From assembly GCF_000633415.1 (NCBI RefSeq), contig NZ_AYMV01000027.1:17346-81345 (forward strand): a stretch of 64,000 bases of DNA, given 5' to 3'. A program made the position numbers and the translations under genes. The DNA comes from Leucobacter sp. PH1c. GTDB lineage: Bacteria; Actinomycetota; Actinomycetes; Actinomycetales; Microbacteriaceae. The notes under the pieces are model-generated. The model worked only from the letters and a program-made list of their open reading frames with translations, made no database searches and was not told the origin of the DNA. Positions 33,927-41,072 of the stretch are shown piece by piece (within the stretch, counting starts at the first letter, position 1; each line of letters opens with the position of its first letter).

Positions 33927-35723
33927 ATGGCCCAGAGCATCCGCCCCCAACTCACCTACCCGATCAGTCTTCGGAAGCTGACGGTGCATCGCGCCTACGA
34001 CGTCAGCCCGGGCCTGCGCCGCGTCGAGCTCACCGGGTCCGAGCTCAGCGGCGCCGTGCGCGACGGCTTCGTGCTGCCGCCCTTTGTCTCCGACGGGTTC
34101 GACGATGAGATCAAGCTGTTCTTCCCCGACCCCGAGTCCGGCGAGCTCAGCCTCCCCGTACAGCGCGATCGATTCATCGATTGGCCCCGCGATCCGCGTC
34201 CCGAGGCGCGCACGTACACCGTGCGCGGCTTCGACGCCGAACGCGAGCTGCTCCTCCTCGACTTCGCACGGCACGCGCGCGGCGTCGCGACCGATTGGGC
34301 AGAGCAGTGCCAGCCGGGCGCGGAGCTCCACATCGCGGGGCCCAAGATGGCCTGGCTGCACCCGGAGGGCGCCGACTGGCTCTTCATCGGCGGCGACGAT
34401 ACAGCGCTGCCGGCACTCGCGCGCTGGTTGGAGACGATGCCGCAGGAGACCCGCGGCGTCGCACTCCTGGAGGTTCCCGACGCGAGTCACGAGTTCGAGA
34501 TCCCGCACCCGGAGGGCGTCGAACTGCGCTGGCTGCACCGCGGTGCCACTCCCGCGGCTCGATCGACGCGGCTCATCGATGCGGTGCTCGGCGAGCCCTG
34601 GCGGGACGGGGAGCCGTTCTGCTGGTTCGCGGGCGAGACGGGCGTGCTCCGCCCGATCCGCTCGTATCTCCGCAAGGACCGCGAACTCCCCCGGGAGCGC
34701 GTCGAGGTCACCGGGTACTGGCGGGCGCCCGTCGGCGACGAGCTCGACATCGACCCGGACGAGGAGGAGACCGCGGATCTGCACGAGCTGGGCGAGCTCG
34801 TGCCGCCCTACGCGCTTCGCGCCGCGGTGACGCTCGGAGTGGTCCCCGCAATTCGCGCGGGTGCGCGCTCGACGGCGCAAATCGCCGACGCCATCGGGGC
34901 CCACCCGGGCGCGCTCGCTCGGCTCCTGCGGTACCTCGCGACCCTCGAACTCCTGACGGAGGAGCACGGTGAGTGGCGGATCACCCGCGCCGGCGGCGCG
35001 CTCGACGACGAGGACGAGAACGGCGGGCTCGATCTCGCGGACCCGCTCGCGCGCGAACAGCTCGCGATCGCCTCGCTCCTCGAGGTGCTCCGCACGGGAG
35101 CACCGGTCCAGGCATCGCGGGCCGACCGTCGGGAGCGTGATCCGCAGCTCAACGCGGCGATCACGCTCGACGCAGCCGCGGACCTCAGCTACGTCGCGAG
35201 CTCCTTCGGGTCGGCGGAAGTGCCGTTTGCGCCCGGCGAACACCTCGTCGTCGCCGGCGAGGGCGCGCTCTCGGTGCTCGCCGGCCCGCTCACGGCCGAC
35301 CCGGAACTGCGGGTCACGCTCCTCGAGCGCCCCTCCCGCGTCGCACCAGCGCTCGGCGTCCTCCCCGCTCCGCTCCGCGATCGGATCGTCGTCGTCCACG
35401 GGACCGGGCTCGACGCCTGGCCGCGCACCGACGGGACCGTGCTCCTGCTCAACGCGCTCCGGGGGCTTCCCGACGCCGACGCGGCGCACCTGCTCCGCGG
35501 CGCCGCAGCGAGCGGTGCACGCCTCCTCGTATTGGAGGACCTCCTCGGAGTCGACGAGATCGATGAGCACGATGCGGAGGGCGATCTCCTGGAGCTCTGC
35601 CTCACCGGGGTCGGCCGCCGAACCCTCGACGAGGTGCGCGGTGTCGCGCGGCTCGCGGGTCTCGACGTGAGCGCTCGGGCGATCGGGTGGGGGGACCTCC
35701 TCCTCACGCTCACGAGCAGCTGA
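33927..35723 (+). CDS. siderophore-interacting protein fused to O-methyltransferase-like domain
   Basis: 598 aa. Residues about 1-265 are a SIP-type ferric-siderophore reductase: an FAD-binding barrel with RTYTVRGFDAERELLLLDFA and RGVATDWAEQCQPG, then GPKMAWLH, IGGDDTALPALARWLE and WFAGETGVLRPIRSYL. Residues about 285-350 look like the winged dimerisation domain of caffeate-type O-methyltransferases (LRAAVTLGVVPAI, GALARLLRYLATLELL). Residues about 400-595 keep the Rossmann outline, but the SAM glycine loop reads VVAGEGALSVL, so methyl transfer is doubtful. It sits 21 bp after the binding lipoprotein and feeds the ABC pair. Confidence 0.87.
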   Translation: MAQSIRPQLTYPISLRKLTVHRAYDVSPGLRRVELTGSELSGAVRDGFVLPPFVSDGFDDEIKLFFPDPESGELSLPVQRDRFIDWPRDPRPEARTYTVRGFDAERELLLLDFARHARGVATDWAEQCQPGAELHIAGPKMAWLHPEGADWLFIGGDDTALPALARWLETMPQETRGVALLEVPDASHEFEIPHPEGVELRWLHRGATPAARSTRLIDAVLGEPWRDGEPFCWFAGETGVLRPIRSYLRKDRELPRERVEVTGYWRAPVGDELDIDPDEEETADLHELGELVPPYALRAAVTLGVVPAIRAGARSTAQIADAIGAHPGALARLLRYLATLELLTEEHGEWRITRAGGALDDEDENGGLDLADPLAREQLAIASLLEVLRTGAPVQASRADRRERDPQLNAAITLDAAADLSYVASSFGSAEVPFAPGEHLVVAGEGALSVLAGPLTADPELRVTLLERPSRVAPALGVLPAPLRDRIVVVHGTGLDAWPRTDGTVLLLNALRGLPDADAAHLLRGAAASGARLLVLEDLLGVDEIDEHDAEGDLLELCLTGVGRRTLDEVRGVARLAGLDVSARAIGWGDLLLTLTSS

Positions 35724-35724
35724 G

Positions 35725-37416
35725 GTGACGCGAGGGGGACCGCGGCGTGAGGGCGGCGGCGTGAGGGCGGACGAACCGCTGCGGACCGAGGGGGCACGGA
35801 CCGCTTCCGGGCTCGTGCGGCGGGTGATGCGCGCCGCACCGGGGCCCACGTTCGGCGCGGCGCTCTGCTTCGTCACGCACCTCGTCGCGGAGTTCACCGT
35901 CCCCGTACTGGTGGGGCTCGCGATCGACGACGCGGTGCGCCTCGGTGATCCGGCACGGCTCGCCTGGTGGTGCGCCGCGCTCGTCGCGGATTTCCTCATC
36001 CTCGCGTTCGCGTACCGGGCCGGTACCCGCCTCGGTCTCCGGGCGTTCGAGATCGCTCAGCACCGGACTCGGCTCGCGGTGAACGCGCGCGTACTCTCGC
36101 CGGACGGCTTCGCGAGCGCCCGGCCGCCCGGGGAGCTGATCTCCATCGCGGGATCCGACGTGTCCCGCCTCTCCCGCTCGGTGCTGATCGCGCTGCACCC
36201 GGTCGCGGAGCTCGCGGCGCTCGGGTACGCAACGGTGGCGCTCGGCGTGATCTCCCCGGCGCTCGGCGCCGCCGTCCTGGGCGGCGCCCTGCTGCTCGTC
36301 GTCATCCTCGAGGTCCTGGGGCGCCCGCTCAAGAGCACCGCCGAGCGCGAGCAGGAACGCGCCGCCGAGGTCACCGCGGTCGCCGCCGACTTCTTCGCGG
36401 GAGCGGGGGCGCTGCGCAGCCTCGGCGGGATTCCGCGCGCCCTCGAACGGCACCGGGCCGCGAATGCCGTCGCGGTCGCAGCGGGGATCCGCGCCCGTCG
36501 CACCGAGGCTGGGTTCGTCGCCGTCTCCCGGATCCTCGGGGCGGTGCTCCTCGTCGGCATCGCGGGTGCTGCGGCGTTCCTCGCACTCGACGGAGAGCTC
36601 ACGGTGGGCCAGCTCGTGATCGTCGTCGGTCTCCTCCAACTCGTGCTCGGGCCGCTCGAGGCGCTCGCGGTCAATCTCGGGACCGTGTGGTTGACGGCAG
36701 TCGCGTCGGCTCGCCGCGTGCTCGCGCTTCTCACCGAGGGCCCCGCGGCCGGGAGCTGCGCCGCGCGGCCACCCGCTCCGGGCGACACCGCGCCCCCGGC
36801 GCGCAGGGCCCCCACCCCGGCGGACGAGCTCCTCGGGTTCAGCGAACTCGCGGGAACGCATCTTCCCCCGATCAGCCTCCGCCTCCGCACCGGCGATGCC
36901 ATCGGAATCGTGGCGGACGCCCACGCCGTCTCGGAACTGTGCGAGATCCTGGAACAGCGCCGCGAGCCCACGGCAGGACAGGTGACGCTCGCGGGAACTC
37001 CGCTCCACGCGCATGACCACCGGAGCCGGGCAGGCGCGCTCCTCGTCGCACCGCGCGGAGTGGAGGGTGCCCACACGCAGCCGCCCTCGGGCGCCGCGGC
37101 CGACGCCGCGCGGCTCGTCCTCCCCGCAGTGTCCGGCGGAGAGCGGCAGCGACTCGCACTCGCGACGGCGCTCGATGCCCGAACGGCAGTGCTCGTGCTC
37201 CGAGAGCCGACTTCGGCGCTCGACCCGGCAACCGAGCAGCTCGTCGCTCGAACGCTCCGGGCGGCAACCGCGGGACGAGGGCTCCTGGTGCTCACCTCCT
37301 CCCCCGCGATCCTGAGCCAGCTCGACGCCGTGCACTTCCTGCGCAACGGCACCGCGCGCCGCGCCACGCACCAGGAGCTGCTGGCCGACCCCGAGTACCG
37401 GCGGATGATCTCATGA
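35725..37416 (+). CDS. ABC exporter half-transporter with degenerate nucleotide-binding domain (IrtA-like position)
   Basis: 563 aa. Six membrane helices (about residues 40-305) precede an NBD that keeps the signature VSGGERQRLALA and the SALD D-loop, but has no Walker A (GIVADAHAVSELCEI replaces GxxGxGKS/T), has Arg for the Walker B Asp (LREPTS), and SSP instead of the H-loop. It cannot hold ATP at its own Walker A. It should contribute only the signature to the partner site. GTG 35725 is chosen; GTG 35761 (V13) is possible. It overlaps the next ABC gene by 4 bp. Confidence 0.85.
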   Translation: MTRGGPRREGGGVRADEPLRTEGARTASGLVRRVMRAAPGPTFGAALCFVTHLVAEFTVPVLVGLAIDDAVRLGDPARLAWWCAALVADFLILAFAYRAGTRLGLRAFEIAQHRTRLAVNARVLSPDGFASARPPGELISIAGSDVSRLSRSVLIALHPVAELAALGYATVALGVISPALGAAVLGGALLLVVILEVLGRPLKSTAEREQERAAEVTAVAADFFAGAGALRSLGGIPRALERHRAANAVAVAAGIRARRTEAGFVAVSRILGAVLLVGIAGAAAFLALDGELTVGQLVIVVGLLQLVLGPLEALAVNLGTVWLTAVASARRVLALLTEGPAAGSCAARPPAPGDTAPPARRAPTPADELLGFSELAGTHLPPISLRLRTGDAIGIVADAHAVSELCEILEQRREPTAGQVTLAGTPLHAHDHRSRAGALLVAPRGVEGAHTQPPSGAAADAARLVLPAVSGGERQRLALATALDARTAVLVLREPTSALDPATEQLVARTLRAATAGRGLLVLTSSPAILSQLDAVHFLRNGTARRATHQELLADPEYRRMIS

Positions 37417-39224
37417 CCCGCGCCGTCCCGCCCGCGCACCCCGCGTCCCCCGGTGCCGCGGCGCCCCACTCGCTCCCGCTGGCCTCGGGTGCGCGCTGCG
37501 TGCAGTGGCTCCGCACCGTATCCGCCGGGTTGCGCGGAAGGATCGTGTGCGCGCTCCTCCTGCTCGCCGTGGCCGCCGTGGCCGAGCTCGCCCTGCCCCT
37601 CGGGCTCGGGCGCCTGGTCGACGCCGTGGACTCCGGATCCCGTGCTGACGCGGTCGCCGCGGCCGTGCTCGCGCTCTCGGGTCTGCTCGCCGCTGCGGCA
37701 GGCGGGGCGGCCGCGGCGCTGCTGCTCAGCTCGGGCCTTGAGCGCGTGCTCGGCCGTGTGCGGGAACGCGTCGCCACCGCGGCGCTGCGGTTGCCCGCGC
37801 AGACCGCGGAGGCGCTCCCCAGCGGAGAGCTGGTCTCGCGCGCGAGCGACGATGTCGAGGCGCTCCGGGAGGCGACCTCCGAACCCGTGCCCGCGCTGGC
37901 GGCCTCGGGCGCCGCCGTCGCCACGATGTTCGCGGGACTCCTCGCGCTCCACCCCGGGTTCTTCGGCGCCGCGCTTCTCGCGGTGCCGGTGCAGCTCTTC
38001 GCACTGCGCCGCTACCTGCGACGTGCGCCGGCGCTCTACCGGCAGGAGCGCGCGGCCGTCTCGCGACGGTCGTCGCGGCTCTTCAGCTCCGTGCAGGCGC
38101 GCGAGGCGATTCGCGCGTACGGCACCGAGACCGCGGCGCAGGACCGCTGCGCCCGGAGCTCCTGGGCTGCCGTGCGCGTGGCAATGCTCATCCGCGCGGT
38201 GCAGAGCACCTTCTTCTTCCGGCTCAACCTCGCCGAGCTCATCGGCACGGGCGCGCTCATGGTCGCGGCGTTCCTCCTCGTCGACTCCGGACAGGTGACG
38301 CTGGGCGAAGCCACCGCCGCACTCCTCCTCTTCATCTCGCTGTTCGGGCCGATCGGCACCCTGCTGCTGGTGATCGATGATGTGCAGGCCGCCTCAGCCG
38401 CGCTCAGCCGAGTCGTCGGTCTGGTTGACACGGCCGCTCAGACGGGCGCGCGTGCAGAGCGGACGCCCGCCGGCCCGGCGATCGCCGAGCGACCGCTCCC
38501 CCACGAGCTGTCCTCCCAGCACTCACTGCCGGCGATCGAACTGCGCGAGGCGTGCCTCTCCCTCGGGCGCAATCAGCACGTCCTCGCGAGCATCACGCTG
38601 AGCATCCCGGCGGGCCAGCGCGTGGCCCTCGTCGGCGCCTCCGGAGCGGGGAAGACGTCGCTCGCCCGAGTCATCGCGGGGCAGCTTCCCCTGGCCGGGG
38701 GCTCCGTGCGCGTGCACGGAGCGGATCCGCACTCGCTCTCGGATGAGGCCCGCGCAGCACTCGTCGCGGTCGTCGACCAGGATCCGTACGTCTTCTCCCT
38801 CACGCTTGCGGAAAATCTTCGGATCGCTGCCCCCGCGGCCACGCCGGACGCACTCGCGGCGGCGTGCCGCTTCACGGGCATCTCCGCGGATCTCGACGCT
38901 GAGTGCCCCGGCGACGACGGCTCACTCCCCCACCGGCTCGCGCTCGCACGCGCGTTCCTCCGGCCGAGTCCGGTGATCGTGCTCGATGAGATGACCGCGG
39001 CCGCGGACGGAAGCGCTGCACGCGACCTCGACCAGGCGGCCCGGCGCGCGTTCGCCGGCCGAACGCAGATCATCATCGCGCACCGGCTCTCCCACGCGGA
39101 GGCGTGCGACCGGATCATCGTGCTCGACCGAGGACGTGTCGTGGAGGACGGCGCGCCCCACACGCTCCGGCGGGCCGGCGGGGCCTACGCCGAGCTCTGG
39201 GAGGCGTGGGAAGAGCACCGCTGA
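37413..39224 (+). CDS. ABC exporter half-transporter with intact Walker motifs and lost signature (IrtB-like position)
   Basis: 603 aa. Six membrane helices (about residues 40-310) are followed by an NBD with Walker A VGASGAGKTS, Q-loop VVDQDPYVFS, Walker B VIVLDEMT and H-loop IIAHRLS. The LSGGQ signature is replaced by DDGSLPHRLALARAFL. Together with its partner, only one composite ATP site (this Walker A/B plus the partner's signature) is complete. In mycobacteria IrtAB imports ferric siderophores and IrtA carries the SIP domain; here SIP is a separate protein before the pair. The role is inferred. Confidence 0.87.
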   Translation: MTRAVPPAHPASPGAAAPHSLPLASGARCVQWLRTVSAGLRGRIVCALLLLAVAAVAELALPLGLGRLVDAVDSGSRADAVAAAVLALSGLLAAAAGGAAAALLLSSGLERVLGRVRERVATAALRLPAQTAEALPSGELVSRASDDVEALREATSEPVPALAASGAAVATMFAGLLALHPGFFGAALLAVPVQLFALRRYLRRAPALYRQERAAVSRRSSRLFSSVQAREAIRAYGTETAAQDRCARSSWAAVRVAMLIRAVQSTFFFRLNLAELIGTGALMVAAFLLVDSGQVTLGEATAALLLFISLFGPIGTLLLVIDDVQAASAALSRVVGLVDTAAQTGARAERTPAGPAIAERPLPHELSSQHSLPAIELREACLSLGRNQHVLASITLSIPAGQRVALVGASGAGKTSLARVIAGQLPLAGGSVRVHGADPHSLSDEARAALVAVVDQDPYVFSLTLAENLRIAAPAATPDALAAACRFTGISADLDAECPGDDGSLPHRLALARAFLRPSPVIVLDEMTAAADGSAARDLDQAARRAFAGRTQIIIAHRLSHAEACDRIIVLDRGRVVEDGAPHTLRRAGGAYAELWEAWEEHR

Positions 39225-39571
39225 TCCCACGCGAGCGCGAGATACTCCGCCAGCCGCTTCGCCGCGACCTCGTCGGGGTGGTCGAGCCGCACATGCTTCC
39301 GACCCGACTTGCCGCCCGCGCCCTCCAGAAAGCCGAACACGTCCTCGATGGCGGCAGCGCCGTTGATCTCCACGCTGACGTGCTTCGTGTAGGCGTAGAT
39401 CCCGGCGAAGGGTGCCCCGTCGCGGAGGTAGTGAATCCCGCCGTACTTGAACGTCTCCTCGGCATGCGGGAAGCGCTCGCGGAACACTTCCCGGGCTCGG
39501 GTCACCGTGAGGAAACGATCATCGCCGTCCTCCTCGAGCCCCGTGAGGAACCGTTCGATCCGGTCATTCAT
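39185..39571 (-). CDS. DUF1801 (iron chaperone-like) protein
   Basis: 128 aa. The DUF1801 core shows EETFKYGGIHYLRDGAPFAGIYAYTKHVSVEI and RKHVRLDHPDEVA. Members are often named iron chaperones by homology to a Bacillus protein, with little proof. ATG 39571 (MNDRIERF) is chosen; its start overlaps the end of the peptidase E-like gene by 8 bp and its 3' end overlaps the ABC gene by 40 bp, convergent. Confidence 0.8.
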   Translation of the reverse strand: MNDRIERFLTGLEEDGDDRFLTVTRAREVFRERFPHAEETFKYGGIHYLRDGAPFAGIYAYTKHVSVEINGAAAIEDVFGFLEGAGGKSGRKHVRLDHPDEVAAKRLAEYLALAWDQRCSSHASQSSA

Positions 39572-40211
39572 GCGGATCGCCCTCCGGGGCGCGCGGCGAG
39601 ACAACGACACCGGTACCGTCAGGGCCGCTCCGCAGTGCCTGATCATCACGCAGCAGGAGGAGCGGGAATTCTTCGCCGAAGCGAGCGACGATGTCCGCAA
39701 TCAGCTGCGGCGGGTACGGGGGAAGCTGCCCGTCCGCGTGCGGGATCACGACCGAATCGACGAGTCCGAGCCCGGCGTCGCTCGCGAGCGCGGGTGCGAG
39801 CCCCCGGTCGTCCATGAGCTCCGCGGGTGTGACCGAGGATCCGGCAACGATCGACCCGGCGCTGCAGCCGATGTACGGGAGCCCCGCGCGCACGCGCCGC
39901 TCGAGCACCTCACCGGTGCCGTTCGAACGGAGCGCGTCGAGCAGCAGGAAGGTCTCGCCGCTCGCAACGTACACGGCGTCGACGCCGTCGAGCACGCGGT
40001 CGAGCGTGTCCGCGGCCATGTCGCGCGCGTGCACGGTGACGAGTTCCGGGCCGAGCCCCGCGATGCCCGCCCGCTCCGCCTCCGCAAAGGGCATCCCCGC
40101 AGCGGCATCATCGATGTACGCGAGAGTGAGCTGCGCGGGATCAGATCCCGTGCTGTCCCGGAGGAACTGCGGCACCGCCCCGGCACCGAGTGAGAGGAGG
40201 AGCACGTTCAT
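39564..40211 (-). CDS. peptidase E-like (S51) Ser hydrolase / GATase1-like protein
   Basis: 215 aa. The nucleophile elbow GCSAGSIVAG (Ser about residue 118) and VIPHADGQ (His about residue 160) match the S51 dipeptidase E/cyanophycinase fold; S51 dipeptidases cleave Asp-X dipeptides, but many relatives are untested. It is cotranscribed with the DUF1801 gene (8-bp overlap). Confidence 0.82.
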   Translation of the reverse strand: MNVLLLSLGAGAVPQFLRDSTGSDPAQLTLAYIDDAAAGMPFAEAERAGIAGLGPELVTVHARDMAADTLDRVLDGVDAVYVASGETFLLLDALRSNGTGEVLERRVRAGLPYIGCSAGSIVAGSSVTPAELMDDRGLAPALASDAGLGLVDSVVIPHADGQLPPYPPQLIADIVARFGEEFPLLLLRDDQALRSGPDGTGVVVSPRAPEGDPHE

Positions 40212-40446
40212 TCCCCCAGGCTACTCACTGTGCCCGCGGCGAGCGAGGGGTGGAGCGCGAGAGGCGCGCGCCCGAGAAGTAGTTCAGGGGTGAATTATGA
40301 GGCGCTGATCGAGGCGTGGGCGCCGCGGGGACGGCGCTCTCGGCGTCGGGATCCAGAGCATCGACAATCTACTCCTGCGCACACCGGGACTGATCTCGCC
40401 CTGACGGCCCTCCAATGGAGCGCCCGCAGCAGCCGGACGCACAAAA

Positions 40447-40480
40447 GAACCCCCGCGATGTAGAAGCTACGCGGGGGTTC
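40447..40480 (-). terminator. rho-independent terminator of the tRNA operon
   Basis: An inverted repeat with ten-bp arms GAACCCCCGC (40447-40456) and GCGGGGGTTC (40471-40480), plus an inner GTAG/CTAC pair, is followed on the minus strand by TTCTTTTG. Stem plus T-run after the three minus-strand tRNA genes is a classical terminator. The rest of the 292-bp gap 40212-40503 shows nothing. Confidence 0.85.
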
Positions 40481-40503
40481 GGTGAAGGTGTAATGTTCCT
40501 TCG

Positions 40504-40576
40504 TGGCTCCGACCGGCATCGATCCGGTGACCTTTCGATTTTCAGTCGAACGCTCTACCAACTGAGCTACAGAGCC
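40504..40576 (-). tRNA. tRNA-Phe (GAA)
   Basis: 73-nt cloverleaf on the minus strand. The acceptor stem GGCTCTG pairs with CGGAGCC (one T-G wobble), the D-arm has AGCTCAGTTGGTAGAGC, the anticodon loop is CTGAAAA with anticodon GAA, and the T-loop region reads TCGATGCC. The 3' CCA is not encoded. Confidence 0.95.
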
Positions 40577-40642
40577 AGGCACTCACACTGGGTGACCGCC
40601 TGAGACGAAGAAACCCTTCCGAGGAAGGGCTTCTCCACCTGG

Positions 40643-40716
40643 CGACCCTGACGGGACTTGAACCCGCGACCTCCGCCGTGACAGGGCGGCGCGCTAACCA
40701 ACTGCGCTACAGGGCC
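40643..40716 (-). tRNA. tRNA-Asp (GTC)
   Basis: 74-nt cloverleaf on the minus strand with acceptor stem GGCCCTG/CAGGGTC, D-arm GCGCAGTTGGTTAGCGC, anticodon loop CTGTCAC with anticodon GTC, and T-arm GGGTTCAAGTCCC. CCA is not encoded. A hairpin (AGCCCTTCC-GA-GGAAGGGTT type, about 40609-40633) lies between this and tRNA-Phe. Confidence 0.95.
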
Positions 40717-40751
40717 ATAGTGTGTTATTCAATTGTATTTTCGGTATTTAG

Positions 40752-40824
40752 TGACCCCAACGGGATTCGAACCCGTGCTGCCGCCGTGAAAGGGCGGTGT
40801 CCTAGGCCGCTAAACGATGGGGCC
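40752..40824 (-). tRNA. tRNA-Glu (TTC)
   Basis: 73-nt cloverleaf on the minus strand. Acceptor stem GGCCCCA/TGGGGTC, D-arm GTTTAGCGGCCTAGGAC, anticodon loop CTTTCAC with anticodon TTC, T-arm GGGTTCGAATCCC. CCA is not encoded. It is the first of the three-tRNA transcript. Confidence 0.95.
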
Positions 40825-40856
40825 GAAGCTTTTTTCTCGCTTGCTACCGAGATGAA

Positions 40857-40886
40857 ATACTATGCCGAAGTTGGAGCCCCACGCAA
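40857..40886 (-). promoter_or_regulatory. promoter of the tRNA-Glu-Asp-Phe operon
   Basis: On the minus strand TTGCGT (40886-40881) and TAGTAT (40862-40857) are separated by 18 bp, 33 bp upstream of the tRNA-Glu 5' end. This AT-rich patch is a good stable-RNA promoter. Confidence 0.7.
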
Positions 40887-41020
40887 ATCCAGCCCCCAAA
40901 ACGCGGTATCCCTGGCGTGTCGCACCTCCGGGACACGCGGGAGACACCCCTGCGCCACGCCGCAGACGCCCTGCCTCACGGGCCGCGAGCACACTCCGCG
41001 AGCACACTCCGCAGGCACAG

Positions 41021-41059
41021 GCCGCGGCCCCGAGGGCGATGCTCCCACGGGGCCGCGGC
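41021..41059 (-). terminator. terminator-like hairpin after the surface protein
   Basis: Perfect 12-bp arms (41021-41032 and 41048-41059) with a 15-base loop, just downstream of the large surface protein gene. A two-copy CGCGAGCACACTC repeat follows. No T-run. Confidence 0.65.
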
Positions 41060-41072
41060 GGTTCAGATCCGG

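Noticed and set aside
32985..35999. A very long minus-strand open frame opposite the SIP fusion and ABC genes
   Set aside because: It lies wholly opposite clear iron-uptake genes, has no family features and is Arg/Glu/Gly-rich, as expected for frame shadows in GC-rich DNA.
37413..39224. Interpreting the second ABC gene as an inactive pseudogene because of the lost signature
   Set aside because: The reading frame and Walker A/B and H-loop are intact and its partner supplies a perfect signature, so the pair fits a working asymmetric transporter.
40504..40824. tRNA cluster as an integration site
   Set aside because: No integrase, direct repeat of a tRNA end or foreign-looking genes nearby.
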